A stretch of 64,000 nt of DNA, from contig JAKNSD010000061.1 of the NCBI GenBank assembly GCA_023525715.1, forward strand, positions 1 to 64,000. The letters run 5' to 3'. Of this stretch, positions 34,321 to 46,836 are shown one piece after another. The notes beneath the pieces were generated by a model. That model was given only the letters and a program-made list of their open reading frames with translations, searched no databases and was not told the origin of the DNA. The stretch comes from Cichorium intybus. Taxonomy: Eukaryota; Streptophyta; Magnoliopsida; Asterales; Asteraceae. A program made the translations under genes and the position numbers. Within the stretch, counting starts at the first letter, position 1. Each line of letters starts with the position of its first letter.

Positions 34321-34615
34321 TTTTTTTCATTTTTTGTCATCTGATACAAAAAGGGAAACTTTATTTTTTTCATGCTAAATAGCATACATACTTTCTTTTT
34401 TCTATATTTTGTGAGATGATGCAAAATGGCATATATATTTAACAATGATATAATCAAATACATTTACTTGGAAATGTATTAAGGTTTTTAATCCTATTAT
34501 AGATTATTATTTTTTATTAAATAATACATTTCTAACATAATTTTATTTAAAGAAGTTCAAAGCTTTAATCGAAAATAGATATAATAAAAAATATTAGTAT
34601 TGAAAAGAATAATCT

Positions 34616-34617
34616 TA

Positions 34618-34674
<57 letters not shown>
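34616..34674. repeat. (AAT)n microsatellite
   Basis: About 18 consecutive AAT triplets in an AT-rich intergenic stretch; no gene between 34330 and 34750. Confidence 0.97.
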
Positions 34675-34676
<2 letters not shown>

Positions 34677-34749
34677 ATTAAGATAATATACGTAAGAATA
34701 TTGAATAATGATAATATTATATTAAATCATTAATGTTTAATTAGTTTTA

Positions 34750-35178
34750 TAACACAAAATATTTTTTAGCTATTATTTTATTAATATGCATAACCATTTG
34801 ATGTTGACTATTGATGTGCACGTATTTTACTCCTCGCCATTTTCAATACTTTAACAAATGTTTGTAATTTGTATCACACGGCCATCCCTTTACAACGCAT
34901 CTTTTAGGATATGTCGGGTGTCTCAACAAGTTATCAATATTTATATGTTTAGTGGGACCTTTTAGGTTACATGTAAAATAATTTGAGTATAAAACGACAA
35001 AAGATAACTATTAAAGATTAGTTTGTTAATTAGTCGAATTAAGAGTTAACTAGATTCTAATAAAGTGGAAGGGCTAAAATCAAATAACATTGAATTAGAG
35101 AACTGATAACTAATATATGACATATCTAGTAATTTAATGATAACCTACAGATGAATCTCATATCGATCAGAGTACTAG
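34750..35178. repeat. Duplicated block C, left part (paralogue of 9000-9440)
   Basis: Follows 9010-9440 closely (ACCATTTGATGTTGACTATT, TGTGCACGTATTTTACTCC). It is cut at ACTAG (35174-35178) by the large solo LTR and resumes at 53021 with ACTAGCTTGATAGAGATTAT, matching 9438 onward. Confidence 0.8.
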
Positions 35179-35802
35179 TGTAACGCTCAGTTTTCAGCAC
35201 AAAGTATACCAATAATTTTCACGTTTACAATATAAATAATATAATTGGATACTCGTGTACTCTGGATACTACAACAAGTTATCAACGAGAATCGTCCCAC
35301 AATCTGAGCCGGACGCTACAATCTATAACCTGCACACACATATAACACATACACATAAGCTACAAAGCTTAGTGATCAACATTACAACAACATAAAATAA
35401 CTTATTCAAAAGGCAGTATATATCACCCAACTCGTGGGTGCAACAATTCCCTGCAACAACTTATAAATACCATTAATATAAGCATATAGCACCAACCACA
35501 CTCACTCTAAATGACCACAAGATAGTCTTTATGTAGTCACATAGGTATCCCCGACACCTAAACCAACTTATTGAATAAGCAGGGTGTACTACACGTAACA
35601 CAAAATGTACACATAAATAACAGCTCTGTACCACTACGCGGTACTCTGTTATACTCACTTTCAACATAGATTCCTCCACTCTACAACCCATTCGGTCGTA
35701 AGCCACGAAGTCTTATTATATGTCACTTCCTCAACCTCCACGGTCTCGAGTGACTAAGACTCACCCCTACCTCTACTGTACTATGAGCATAAAATATGTA
35801 AA

Positions 35803-36474
35803 TGTTGGTTATATGCTCATCGTTATAACAAGTTGGTAATATTATTATAAATAGTAGAGTCCTTTTGGGTTACACGCAAGAGACGATTTAGCTAAAAGAG
35901 ATCGAAAATAAACTTGAGGGGTTAAGTTTATTAATATACCAAAGTAAATGTATATTAATTAGAAACTTAATGGTTAAGTTTATTAATATACCAAAGTAAA
36001 AGGTTTATTAATTAGAAACTAATAAGGATAAAGGGCTAAAGTGAAATTATCAACAGTTTAAATTTCAAATAGTCATTATCCACAAGAGAGGGGATAAGGA
36101 TGAGGATCACTATAAATACAACCCTAGATCTGAGTTGTAGGGGCTGCCAAAACCCTAATTTTCGTCACCCTCCTCCCACCCCTCGGCATACGGCCGATTT
36201 CTTTCAAAACCCTAAGTATTACGTGCTAAAACTTCAACCAAAGGTATATACTACATCAACGGGTGCTGGATCGTTGTCTTGGGTGCGATTACATTAGAGG
36301 AGTTCTACTTTGGGCTCTCCTCATCCTTACAAGATCAGATCTGAGATCTAAAAGGTATTTCTTGACCCTCTTGATTTTACAGTTACAAAGGTATGCGTGA
36401 TTCTGTGATCCTGGTTGAATACGATTTTGTTTTAAGTTTCCGCTGCGTTTGTTTTATGTTATCGTATTCCAACA
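35803..36474 (+). repeat. Copia-2 5' LTR
   Basis: 672 bases. A TATA box (CACTATAAATACAACCC, about 36108-36124) is followed by a likely R region; the sequence ends CGTATTCCAACA, directly before the initiator-Met primer site. Confidence 0.9.
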
Positions 36475-37848
36475 GTGGTATCAGAGCCACTTTATCATGA
36501 TTTTCTACTGTTTTGATTCGATTAAAATTGTTAAAAATCGTTTTTTTTTCTGATTTATCGATTCTGTTCGACGTCCGCGTCGTGGTTCTTGAAATATCGC
36601 ATCGCGGGTTTTTCTAAAGTTACGATCATTAGGGCTTTGCCGCGTCGCGTTTCCTAGTGTTCCGCGCCGCGTCGTCCTTTTCGTGATCGTGTTTTGTTGA
36701 TTGCCGCGTCGCGTTTTCTTGTGTTCCGTGTCGCGACGGCCGTGACGTTTTTTTTAATCAGATTTCTTGTTATAAAATGGTGATTTTAGTATTGTATGAT
36801 TGTTTAGATTAATGATTGACATTGAATGCTTGCATGCTCAATAAGATTAATAGCTAAACACAAAGTTTAAATGCTTCAAAATTTAATGAATAATTGTTTA
36901 AATTAATTATTAACACTGCATCCTTACGTGTTTAATAGAATTAATAGTTAAACAGAATTTTTTAAAAATACTTAAAAGTTTAAATGATATATATATATAT
37001 ATATTAGAATTGTATCTATATGTATAACTTAAAATAAAACATTGGTCAGACCATGACTAGGCCCACCTACTCTAAATGTGTAGAAGGTTTAAGGAGGTCT
37101 TTTTTATTCCTAATGAGGTCGGTTTTTAATTAGCATTTACTGCTTACCACCCTCACCGCCTGTCGCATTTTATTGAGTGGAGTTACCGAAAGGGTTTGAT
37201 AGGACAGTGTTTCAAGATAAAAGTATTATTGAAAATACACAAGTAAGTAAAAATTGTTAAAAGTTAACATAATTTTTCAAAAGTAAAATTGGCAATTTCA
37301 AACCGGTTTTGAAAGTTTAAATTGACCCTTATGCCAATTAAAAGGTTAAAGTGTTTTAACAAAACGAAACAAAATGCCGTTTTATGAAAATGTAAATCTC
37401 ATGCTACCCACAAAGAACCACACATTTAACCGGGCCCTTCCGGCGTGGGAAGTGCTATAGCCAACGCGTCGGATTGGACTCGGCCAAAATGATGTGATAC
37501 TCGCGATAACTCATGAATCATGGGCGGGGTGTCACGTGGGTCCTTCGTGGTCGATTTACCATCCAAACCTGTGATCCGCGGCATACTCGTCACGGGAGAG
37601 AGGATGAGCATGATGGGATTAAACATGTCATTGATTAGATTCAATGAATCCCGAAAGACCTAGAAGCTTCATAGAGATTGAAGTTGGCAAAGAGTATTGC
37701 CTACCTAAATAACTTTTGGGGGTGACTACGGCATACCTCTTCACCACCAGAAGTGAAATATGGATTCTAGCCTTAAGTAAAATTATTATTTTGGGTAATT
37801 AATTTTTTAAGGATTATTCAAACTAATTAAAATCTACTTTTCATATAG

Positions 37849-40800
37849 ATGACTCCAAACACAAATGCAAATTCGAATTCGGCTACAAATATCTCACTAA
37901 TGCAACTCCTCTCTAAGGATAAGCTGACAGGATCCAACTACTTGGATTGGATGCGTTCCCTTCGGATCGCCCTCCAGTATGATAAGAAAGAATGGGTCCT
38001 GGATACAGCTCTTCCTGAGGCTCCCACTGACAATGCAACTAGAGCTGTTAGGGATGCTTGGCAAAAGCATAAAGATCAGTCGGATGAGGTTGCTTGTCTC
38101 ATGTTGGCGACCATGGTTCCAGAACTCCAAAAGGGTTTCGAGACCGCCGGGGCGTTCGACATGGTCGACCAGCTCAAGGAAATGTTCCAAGAGCAGGCTA
38201 GACAGGAACGATACGACACCATGATCGCCCTACTAGACTGCAAGCAGCAGGAGGGAACCGCTGTCAGTGCACATGTGCTTAAGATGAAAGCATACGTTGA
38301 CAGATTGGAGCGACTTGGATTTCCAATCGCTCAGCAATTGGTTACGGATATCATCCTCCACTCGCTGAGCAGTACATTCAGTCAGTTCACACTGAATTTT
38401 AACATGAATGGATTGGAAAAGACCATAATGGAGTTACACGATATGCTAAAAACTGCTGAGGCAAATATGTCTAAATCTAAGAACTCCAGCTCCACGGCTC
38501 CGGTATTGGCAATCAAGGAGGGGGCAATCAAGAAAAGGAAAGCCAAGAAGCCTAAAGGCAAAGGGAAAGGTCAAGTTGGTAACCCCAACTCCAACCCTAG
38601 CAACAAGGGAAAGGCTAGTTTTATGATAGTGCCGACACCAAACCCTGATGAGGCCATTTGTTTCCACTGCAGAGAAAAGGGACACTAGAAGCAAACCTGT
38701 CCTAAATACCTGGAGGAGATCAAGAAGATCAAGCCCAAAGTGTCTGGTACCTCAGGTATATACATGATAGAACTCCATAATACTTCTACTACTAATTCAT
38801 GGGTCCTAGACACAGGATGTGGTACTCGCATTTGCTCTGATGTGCAGGGACTAAGAAGAAGTAAGAAGTTAAGGCATCAGGAGCTTGACCTGATCATAGG
38901 CAACAGACATACGGCTGCTGTCAAGAGGATTGAGGATTACGAGCTCGTGCTTTCTACTGGATTTTCTATTAATTTATTAGATTATTGCTATTCGTCAGAA
39001 ATGGCTAGAAACATTATTTCTTTTTGTGCTTTGTATCGAGATGTTTTGATTTTGGTTTAGATAATGGAAATATTTTAGTTTTCAAAAATGATTGTCTTTA
39101 CTTTAAAGCATGTCCTACAAACGGTATTTATGAAACTATTGTGAGCATTAGAAAAAATAATAGCTTAATCTTAAATGTTGATTCGGATACGTCCAAAAGT
39201 GTATTGGATAAATCGTGTCTATGGCATTGTCGACTTGGCCATATAAACAAGAAACGCATCACCAAACTCCAAGAGGATGGGATTTTGGAATCATTCGACC
39301 TCAAGTCTGATGATGTATGTGAGTCTTGTTTATTATGCAAGATGACAAAAGCGCCATTCATAGGGAACTGTGAAAGAGGCAAGGATTTGTTGGACCTCAT
39401 ACACACCGATGTGTGTGGACCATTCAGATCAGCCACAAGACATGGAGAAAGGTACTTCGTCACATTTACTGATGATTTCAGTAGATATGGGTATGTTTAT
39501 TTGATTAAACATAAGTCTGAAACCTTCGAGGTGTTTAAAAGGTTTCAGAACGAAGTAGAGAATCAACGGGGCAAAAGGATTAAGATCCTCCGATCCGACA
39601 GGGGTGGAGAGTATCTTAGTCAAGAATTCTACGATCATCTAAGGAACTGTGGAATTGTCTCACAGCTGACTCCTCCCGGAACACCACAGCATAATGGTGT
39701 AGCTGAGAGGAGGAACCGGACATTACTTGATATGGTTCGGTCCATGATGAGTCGTGCTACGCTTCCAATCAGTTTCTAGGGCTATGCCTTGGAGACTGCA
39801 GCAAAAGTCCTGAACCTTGTACCAACTAAGAAGGTCAGCAATACACCCTCTGAAATATGGAATGGGACTAAACCCTCATTAGCGCATTTGAAAGTCTGGG
39901 GTTGTGAGGCTTACGTTCGTCGTGAAGCCATCGACAAACTAGAACCCAGATCAGAGAGGTGTTACTTTATTGGTTATCCTGCTAATTCTTTTGGGTATTT
40001 GTTTTACAAGCCTTCTGAAAACAAGGTGATTATTGCACGAAGGGCATTCTTCCGAGAGAGGGAGCTGATACACCAAGAGGCCAGTGGGAGCCAGATTGAT
40101 CTTGATGAGATTCAAGAGCCAACCAATAAAGAACCTGATGTTGGCACTAGCGCTCAATCAGAGGTTGAAAAACCTATTAAGCCTCGGCTAAGTACAGCTG
40201 AGGAATCTGACATACCTCCACTTCATGTCCGGAGATCTGATAGAGTACGTCATGCACCTGAGTTTTATGGTTTACATATTACTGTAGGTGATGAGTCGAT
40301 GGTAGATGACGATGAACCTACCAGCTATCAGGAAGCAATGGCAGGCCTAGATGCTGCCAAATGGAAGGAGGCTATGGAAAGCGAGATGACATCCATGTAT
40401 GATAACCATGTTTGGAACCTGGTTGATCAAACACCTGGCCTTAAAACAGTTGGGTGTAAATGGGTCTTCAAGAAGAAGACAGACGTGGATGGAAAGGTAC
40501 ACACATATAAAACCAGACTGGTGGCAAAGAGTTATACTCAAACCCAAGGGATTGATTATGAGGAAACTTTTTCACCAGTGGCAATTATTAAATCTATCAG
40601 GATATTGTTCGCCATCGCAACATTTTATGACTACGAAATATGGCAAATGGATGTAAAAACTGCTTTCCTCAACGAAAAACTTCCAGAGGATGTGTATATG
40701 ACACAACCAGAGAGTTTTGTACAGTCCAAATATCCCAATAGAGTGTGTAAACTTGTGAAGTCGATTTATGCACTCAAACAAGCATCTTGCAGCTGGAATC

Positions 40801-41847
40801 TCTGCTTCGATGAGAAAATCAAAGAGTTTGGATTTTCGAGAAGTGAAGATGAGCCATGCGTATATGTCAGAGCTAGTGGGAGTGTTGTTGTCTTCCTTGT
40901 GTTGTATGTTGATGACATACTACTCATAGGAAACAACGTCCCAACATTGCAAAGTGTTAAAACTTGGCTTGGGGATTGTTTCGCTATGAAGGACTTGGGA
41001 GAAGCAGCATACATACTTGGTATAAAAATCTATAGAGATAGATCTAGGCGACTCATTGGTTTAAGCCAGAGTACATACATAGATAAAATCTTGAAAAGAT
41101 TCAAGATGCAGGATTCCAAGAAAGGATTCGTGCCTATGCAACGTGGTATGACATTGAGTAGAGACCAATGTCCTAGTTCTAGTGACGAACGAGAAAGAAT
41201 GAGTCGAATCCCATATGCTTCAGCAATGGGATCGATCATGTATGCCATGTTATGTACAAGGCCTGGCGTCTCTTGTGCCTTGAGTATGACGAGTCGTTAT
41301 CAGGCCAATCCTGGTGAAAATCATTGGACCGCAGTCAAGAACATTCTTAAGTATCTTCGGAGGACGAAGGAAGTGTTCTTGGTCTATGGGGGCATGGAAG
41401 AACTCACTGTAAGTGGTTATAGTGATGCTAGCTTCCAAACCGACGGAGACGACTCCTGTTCGCAGTCAGGATTCGTGTTCTTACTGAATGGTGGGGCAGT
41501 AACTTGGAAGAGTACCAAGCAAGAAATAGTAGCTGATTCGACAATGGAGGCTGAGTATATTGCAGTTAATGAAGCTGCAAAGGAAGCCATGTGGATGAAG
41601 AAGTTCATCAGGGATCTCGGTGTTGTTCCTAACATTGATGGTCCAGTTGAGATCTTCTATGACAATGAGGGTGCAGTCGCCTTGGCGAAAGAACCCAGAG
41701 CTCACAAGCGCACAAGGCATATACACCGGAAGTACCGTTATATCAGAAGAAAATCTTGCTGATCCATTCACTAAACCATTATCTCAGGCCAAGCATGATT
41801 CTCATACTAGGTCTATAGGCATTAGATTTGCAAGTGAATTGGTTTGA
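37849..41847 (+). pseudogene. Copia-2 gag-pol polyprotein, disrupted
   Basis: From ATG 37849 (MTPNTNANSNSATNISLMQL): gag; zinc knuckle CFHCREKGH with the next Trp changed to TAG (38686); protease SWVLDTGCGTRICSD; a frameshift at about 39040; integrase HHCC (LWHCRLGHINKKRI ... CESCLLCK) and core (HTDVCGPF, RSDRGGEYL, NGVAERRNRTL); a TAG for Trp at 39777; RT with LVLYVDDILLIGN; RNase H with GYSDASFQTD and TMEAEYIAVNEA. About 40 bases are missing near 41745 with a shift, after which ENLADPFTKPLSQAKHDSH ends the frame. Domain order is standard Ty1/Copia (integrase before RT). It cannot make a full polyprotein. Confidence 0.92.
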
Positions 41848-42725
41848 GTGTATTTAATTTAGTTTGATTTGTGTTGGGAACTTAAGCAATGTGAAACTCT
41901 ATTTGTTTTGAAGATTATTATGTGTAGAACTTAATATATGCATGAAGGCAGTCATTTCATTAGTTTATCATTGTGTTCCAATTTTGCATGTTTTATTGAC
42001 TTCCTGAATAATTATTTTATTATTCAAAACGTCCACAGTCGGTCATACTTTTGGGAGTAAGTATTGATTCAAGCTGACATGAGAAATTAGTAAATTGTCC
42101 ATAGAGATGGACATAGCATAGAGATGCGCTAATTCTCATGTGTACTTAATAGGGATTAAGTATTGGAGTAACCTGTACTTAGAGATTACTTCATGGAATA
42201 TGTCACGAGTAATTCTAACATGGTAATATCTTATATTCTTCAAACGGAGATGCATTGATTCTTAGTCCTGCAGTCTGTTATGTCTTGGTTTTATCCAATG
42301 TTGTCCGTAACTGGCAGCCATACAAGGAATGTCCATATATGACATGATGAGTGGGCGAGATCCGTGTAGTCAATGTTTATTTGTTCCTTTTGCCCTAACA
42401 GGAGAAGCGATATTCGTGGGCCCCTCGATGATTTGGTGTTGACATCAAATGTACGGCCGTACTCGAACTGAATTGATATATAATCAATAAGTGCAGTTTG
42501 TTGTGGTCATCACAAATCTGTATCGGGAAACATAATCTTGAATGTTTGAGACTGACAGAATTCCATGTCAGACGTTCATATGGATATCTTGTAGAACAAA
42601 AGAATATTTGATCACTTGCCTAAGGGCTGTTTCATTAGATGAACACTTGTCTAGGATGACATACACCTTACTAGGTTAAGGAATATTAGACCATATAATT
42701 GTTATAACAAGTGCAAGTGGGAGAC

Positions 42726-43397
42726 TGTTGGTTATATGCCCATCGTTATAACAAGTTGGTAATATTATTATAAATATTAGGGTCCTTTTGGGTTACACGC
42801 AAGAGACGATTTAGCTAAAAGAGATCGAAAATAAACTTGAGGGGTTAAGTTTATTAATATACCAAAGTAAAGGTATATTAATTAGAAACTTAATGGTTAA
42901 GTTTATTAATATACCAAAGTAAAAGGCTTATTAATTAGAAACTAATAAGGATAAAGGACTAAAGTGAAATTATCAACAGTTTGAATTTCAAATAGTCATT
43001 ATCCACAAGAGTAAGGATAAGGATGAGGAGCACTATAAATACAATCCTAGATCTGAGTTGTAGGGGCTGCCAAAACCCTAATTTTCGTCACCTTCCTCCC
43101 ACCCCTCGGTATACGGCCGATTTCTTTCAAAACCCTAAGTATTACGTGATAAAATTCAAGCAAAGGTATATACTACATCAACGGGTGCTGGATCGTTGTC
43201 TTGGGTGCGATTACATTAGAGGAGTTCTACTTTGGGCTCTCGTCATCCTAACAAGATCAGATCTGAGATCTAAAAGGTATTTCTTGAACCCTCTTGATTT
43301 TACAGTTACAAAAGTGTGCGTGATTCTGTGATCCTGGTTGAATACGATTTTGTTTTAAGTTTCCGCTGCGTTTGTTTTATGTTATCGTATTCCAACA
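42726..43397 (+). repeat. Copia-2 3' LTR
   Basis: Same length as the 5' LTR with several substitutions (for example TATATGCCC against TATATGCTC), implying a moderately old insertion. Preceded by the polypurine tract. Confidence 0.9.
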
Positions 43398-43399
43398 CT

Positions 43400-43895
43400 A
43401 ACCACATATGTTGGACAATCAAGCCCAATCTCCTAGCCACAAAGGCCGTATATGTTGGACAATCAAGTCCAATGTTCTAGCCACAAAGGCCATATATGTT
43501 GGACAATCAAGTCCAATCTCCTAGTCACAAATGTCGTATGTGTTGGACAATCAAGCTCAATCTCCTAGCCACAAAGGGCGTATATGTTGGACAATCAAGC
43601 CTAATCTCCTAGCCATAAATGCCGTATATGTTAGACAATCAAGCCCAATCTCCTAGCCACAAAGGTCGTATATGTTGGAAAATTAAGCCCAATCTCCTAG
43701 CCACAAAGGTCGTATATGTTGGACAATGAAGTCCAATCTCCTAGCGACAAAGGCTGTATATGTTGGACAATCAAGTCCAATCTCCTAGCCACAAAGGCCG
43801 TATATGTTGGATAATCAAGTCCAATATCCTAGCCACAAAAGGTTGTATATGTTGGACAATCAAGTCCAATCTCCTAGCCACAAAGGCCGTTATGA
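43400..43895. repeat. 44-base tandem array, about 11 copies, in the large solo LTR
   Basis: A unit of about 44 bases containing GTTGGACAATCAAGTCCAAT and CTCCTAGCCACAAAGGCCGT recurs at 43-46 base spacing with a few substitutions per copy. There are no spacers between units, so it is a minisatellite. The other two solo LTRs also have private arrays. Confidence 0.92.
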
Positions 43896-45282
43896 ACCAC
43901 AAAGGTTCCTAGAAAGTGTATCGGACGATTAAACCCAATCTCTCGGCCATAAAGGGCCTATACAACCTTAACCACAAGATACTCGTTATGTGGTTACACA
44001 GATTGTCCCCCGACCTTTTTGTCATAAGGATCTCATTATGTGACCGCTCCGAGCCACAAAGGCTCAATGTCATGACTGCAAGGCACTCATTATGCAGTCA
44101 AGTAAATGTCCCCGACACTCACAATCATTAAATGATCTATATCCTCTAGTAATAAATCATCTTTATTCTTGTTACCCCAATCAAATTAGTACTCATACAA
44201 CAGTCTCTACACACATGTGAAACAACAAGTACTATATACATACAACATCATACTAGACATATATTTCACCATATATACTCATTATGCACACTCCTCCATG
44301 GTTGGTAAGTACTAGCCAAGCAAACCACTAATATCTCAGTTATACATAATCACAAAATACTCATTAAGTGATATGTAAACCTTACTTCAAGTGGACACGA
44401 GATTCTCATCTCGATGCCGGTTCGTACACACTATAACCATAATTCTCTAACTCATGTAATCACAATTGATCCTTTATATATCTATATAGTTTATACATAT
44501 TCTACTACATGTTTTATTAACAATTAAGCACACATAACATGTTACAACTAACATGCTAGGTAGAGTTACTCACCTGGATATAGTAGCTTTATATTGTTAC
44601 AGATGGTACAATTGGTAGGCCAAAGTGTATTCTCTTCACTTTCAGCACCTACACCATACCACATACACACCACACATATGAAAATACCTTGTATTCACTT
44701 GTTATAGTTCTAGTCACTCAACTATAGCATATTTCACACTTAGGGTTTGAATTACAAACCCTATTACACATCCAATTCAAGAATTACTTGCTACAAATTC
44801 ATTAGTTATAGGTGGGTTATCAAACACCACCTGGAATCAACCTTTCCAAGAAATTCAAACACCCAATTCAAAGCTAGAACATGAAATCATACCTCTTGGA
44901 TGCAAGATATCACTCTAATATTCAAATTCTCAAGTGTTCCTTGAGGTTTTCTAGGGTTTTAGACGAAAAGTCACATTTCTTTCTTTCCCCAAAATGAGCT
45001 GAAATTCGATATTTAAAACTGGACAGTGCGACATTAGCAACGCTAACATACCAGTTAGCGACGCTAACATACCAGTTAGCGATGCTAACTATGCTAACTA
45101 TGTTAGCGTCACTAACTGTGCCACACGGCCCAATTCGTTTTACACGACCCGTTTCAGCCCACTGCTTGCCCCCAGTTCACATCCTACACGACTCGTGTGA
45201 GTTTGAAAGAGTTTCGGATCAATTTCTACACCTTTTTTACACGACCCGTGTGACTCTGTTTTGGCATTTTTCATGCTAAAAC

Positions 45283-46051
45283 TGAAGGGTTTCTATGCAA
45301 TCAATGAACACAAAATAACCTAAGGTTCACATGCAACCCTAATATTGATCTATGTTTTCTTCTATGAAGATTAGAACTAAGAACCTAAAGGATACAATTC
45401 AATTCTAAAGAAGAATCAAGAAAAACCAACCTTAGATCTTATGATCCTTTTAAGCAGCAGCAAAATTATCCTGCCTCAGATGAAAGTCACACCCAGGGGA
45501 TGGAAGAATCAGTCCAGCAGAGTAAATCCAGAGAGAGGTGGCGTGAAGAATGAGGTGCCAGGGGGTTCCTTTTATAGCCTCCTAGGGTTACACCTGAAAC
45601 CCTAAGGAGCCTCCAATTGGACAAGGCTTTTGACCACTTGGACCAGGCTTACCAAACCCTAATTAGGGTTTCGCCAAACCCTTGGAGGAGCCTCCAAGTT
45701 GGCGCCACTTTTGGTCCCTGGTTTTCCTGGCCAGTTATTCAACTATTGAATAAATGCCATACCAGTCCCTGCACCTTTTTAATTAATTAATTTAATCTCC
45801 AAATTAAATCCAATTAATTCTAGATTAAATCTCAATTAATTAATATAGTTTCTAATTAATATATTAGCACTTAAATATATTAATAAACCATATATATATT
45901 TTCTATTGATTTATTATACAATTAATAAATCAACTATTCTCTCTACTGAACTATCTTTCCTCCACCCATGAGGGCAACCCAAATGGACTTTGCTTTTAAC
46001 CATAAGATAAAAGTTCAATTACAAGTCATGGCTTAGACACCTAATCCAACA
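45283..46051 (-). repeat. Copia-3 3' LTR
   Basis: 769 bases, minus strand TGTTGGATTAGGTG to AAACCCTTCA. The TATA equivalent is at about 45568-45578. It matches the 5' LTR as far as I compared. Confidence 0.95.
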
Positions 46052-46836
46052 GTCTCCCACTTGGATAAGTCTATGACTTTAATTGTCTGAACTCTGACCC
46101 AGTCAGTTCTGTCCAAAGATAAGTGATCAGATGATCCTCCGTCCAACAAGATATTTTCAGACCCAAGACATGGATAAAATCAATCTGGTCTGATTCACTG
46201 TTCCTCGATTTCCGATTTGCATATGACTCTTAGACTACCAATTTAGTCCCGGTTGGCCAACCATTTTAGTCAACTTCAAAATCATCGAGAGGCCTACAGA
46301 TATCTGTTTCCCGTTAGGGTCAAGGGACGAATAAACTTCGACTCATATACTTATGTCTTTTACCAGACAAATCACTCACAACAATATGTTTTATAACACC
46401 GAGTTACTGATGCGTTTTCATATTATCAATGAATGACCGTCTAGTAAATCATAACTCATATGTCTTAGCTTAAAGATCAAAAGATATTATCGTCTCAATA
46501 TTGCTCGTGATGTAATCCATGAAGCAATCCATTGAGCGCGGGTTTATCCAATACTCAAATCTCCATTTCCAAGTACTCACGAATGGTTCAGCAATCCAAT
46601 TGCAATGTCTAACTCCTTAGACAATCTATTACCAATTCATGACAGTCTTACTTCACACTTACTCCCTTAAAGTGTAATCGACTGTGGATATTTGAATAAT
46701 CCAATTATTCAGGAAGTAAAACATGCAAAATGAAACACAATGATAAAGTACTGACAAGAGTAGTAAACCATAATAAATCTCTATTATTAAATCACAAGAG
46801 TCAAATACAATACATTGTTACAAGTTTCGAACCTAT
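46052..46836 (-). other. Copia-3 3' untranslated region
   Basis: The polypurine tract is at 46052-46064. The rest is noncoding and shares phrases (CTGACCCAGTCAGTTCTGTC, GATGATCCTCC) with Copia-0 at 11920-11970 and 18680-18730, supporting common ancestry. No open frame. Confidence 0.8.

Larger units (their letters stand above)
35803..43397 (+). mobile_element. Copia-2 retrotransposon, complete in structure but decayed
   Basis: LTRs 35803-36474 and 42726-43397 (672 bases each, TGTTGGTTAT to ATTCCAACA) differ at a handful of sites. The primer site TGGTATCAGAGCC begins at 36476, and the polypurine tract CAAGTGGGAGAC immediately precedes the right LTR. The flanks (GTAAA left, CTAAC right) do not form a duplication, unlike every other LTR element here. 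The long untranslated regions (36488-37848 and 41848-42725) hold no gene. It is the plus-strand relative of Copia-3 and Copia-0. Confidence 0.92.

Noticed and set aside
34257..34463. 68-residue minus-strand frame
   Set aside because: It overlaps the TIR and flank of the Mutator-like element and is low-complexity.
36475..36490. tRNA gene suggested by GGTATCAGAGC words (also 52124, 56541, 17800)
   Set aside because: These are short primer binding sites adjacent to LTRs, complementary to the 3' end of initiator tRNA-Met; there is no cloverleaf.
43400..43895. CRISPR-like regularly spaced repeats
   Set aside because: The 44-base units are directly contiguous with no unique spacers, lie in a plant LTR and have no cas genes; this is a minisatellite.
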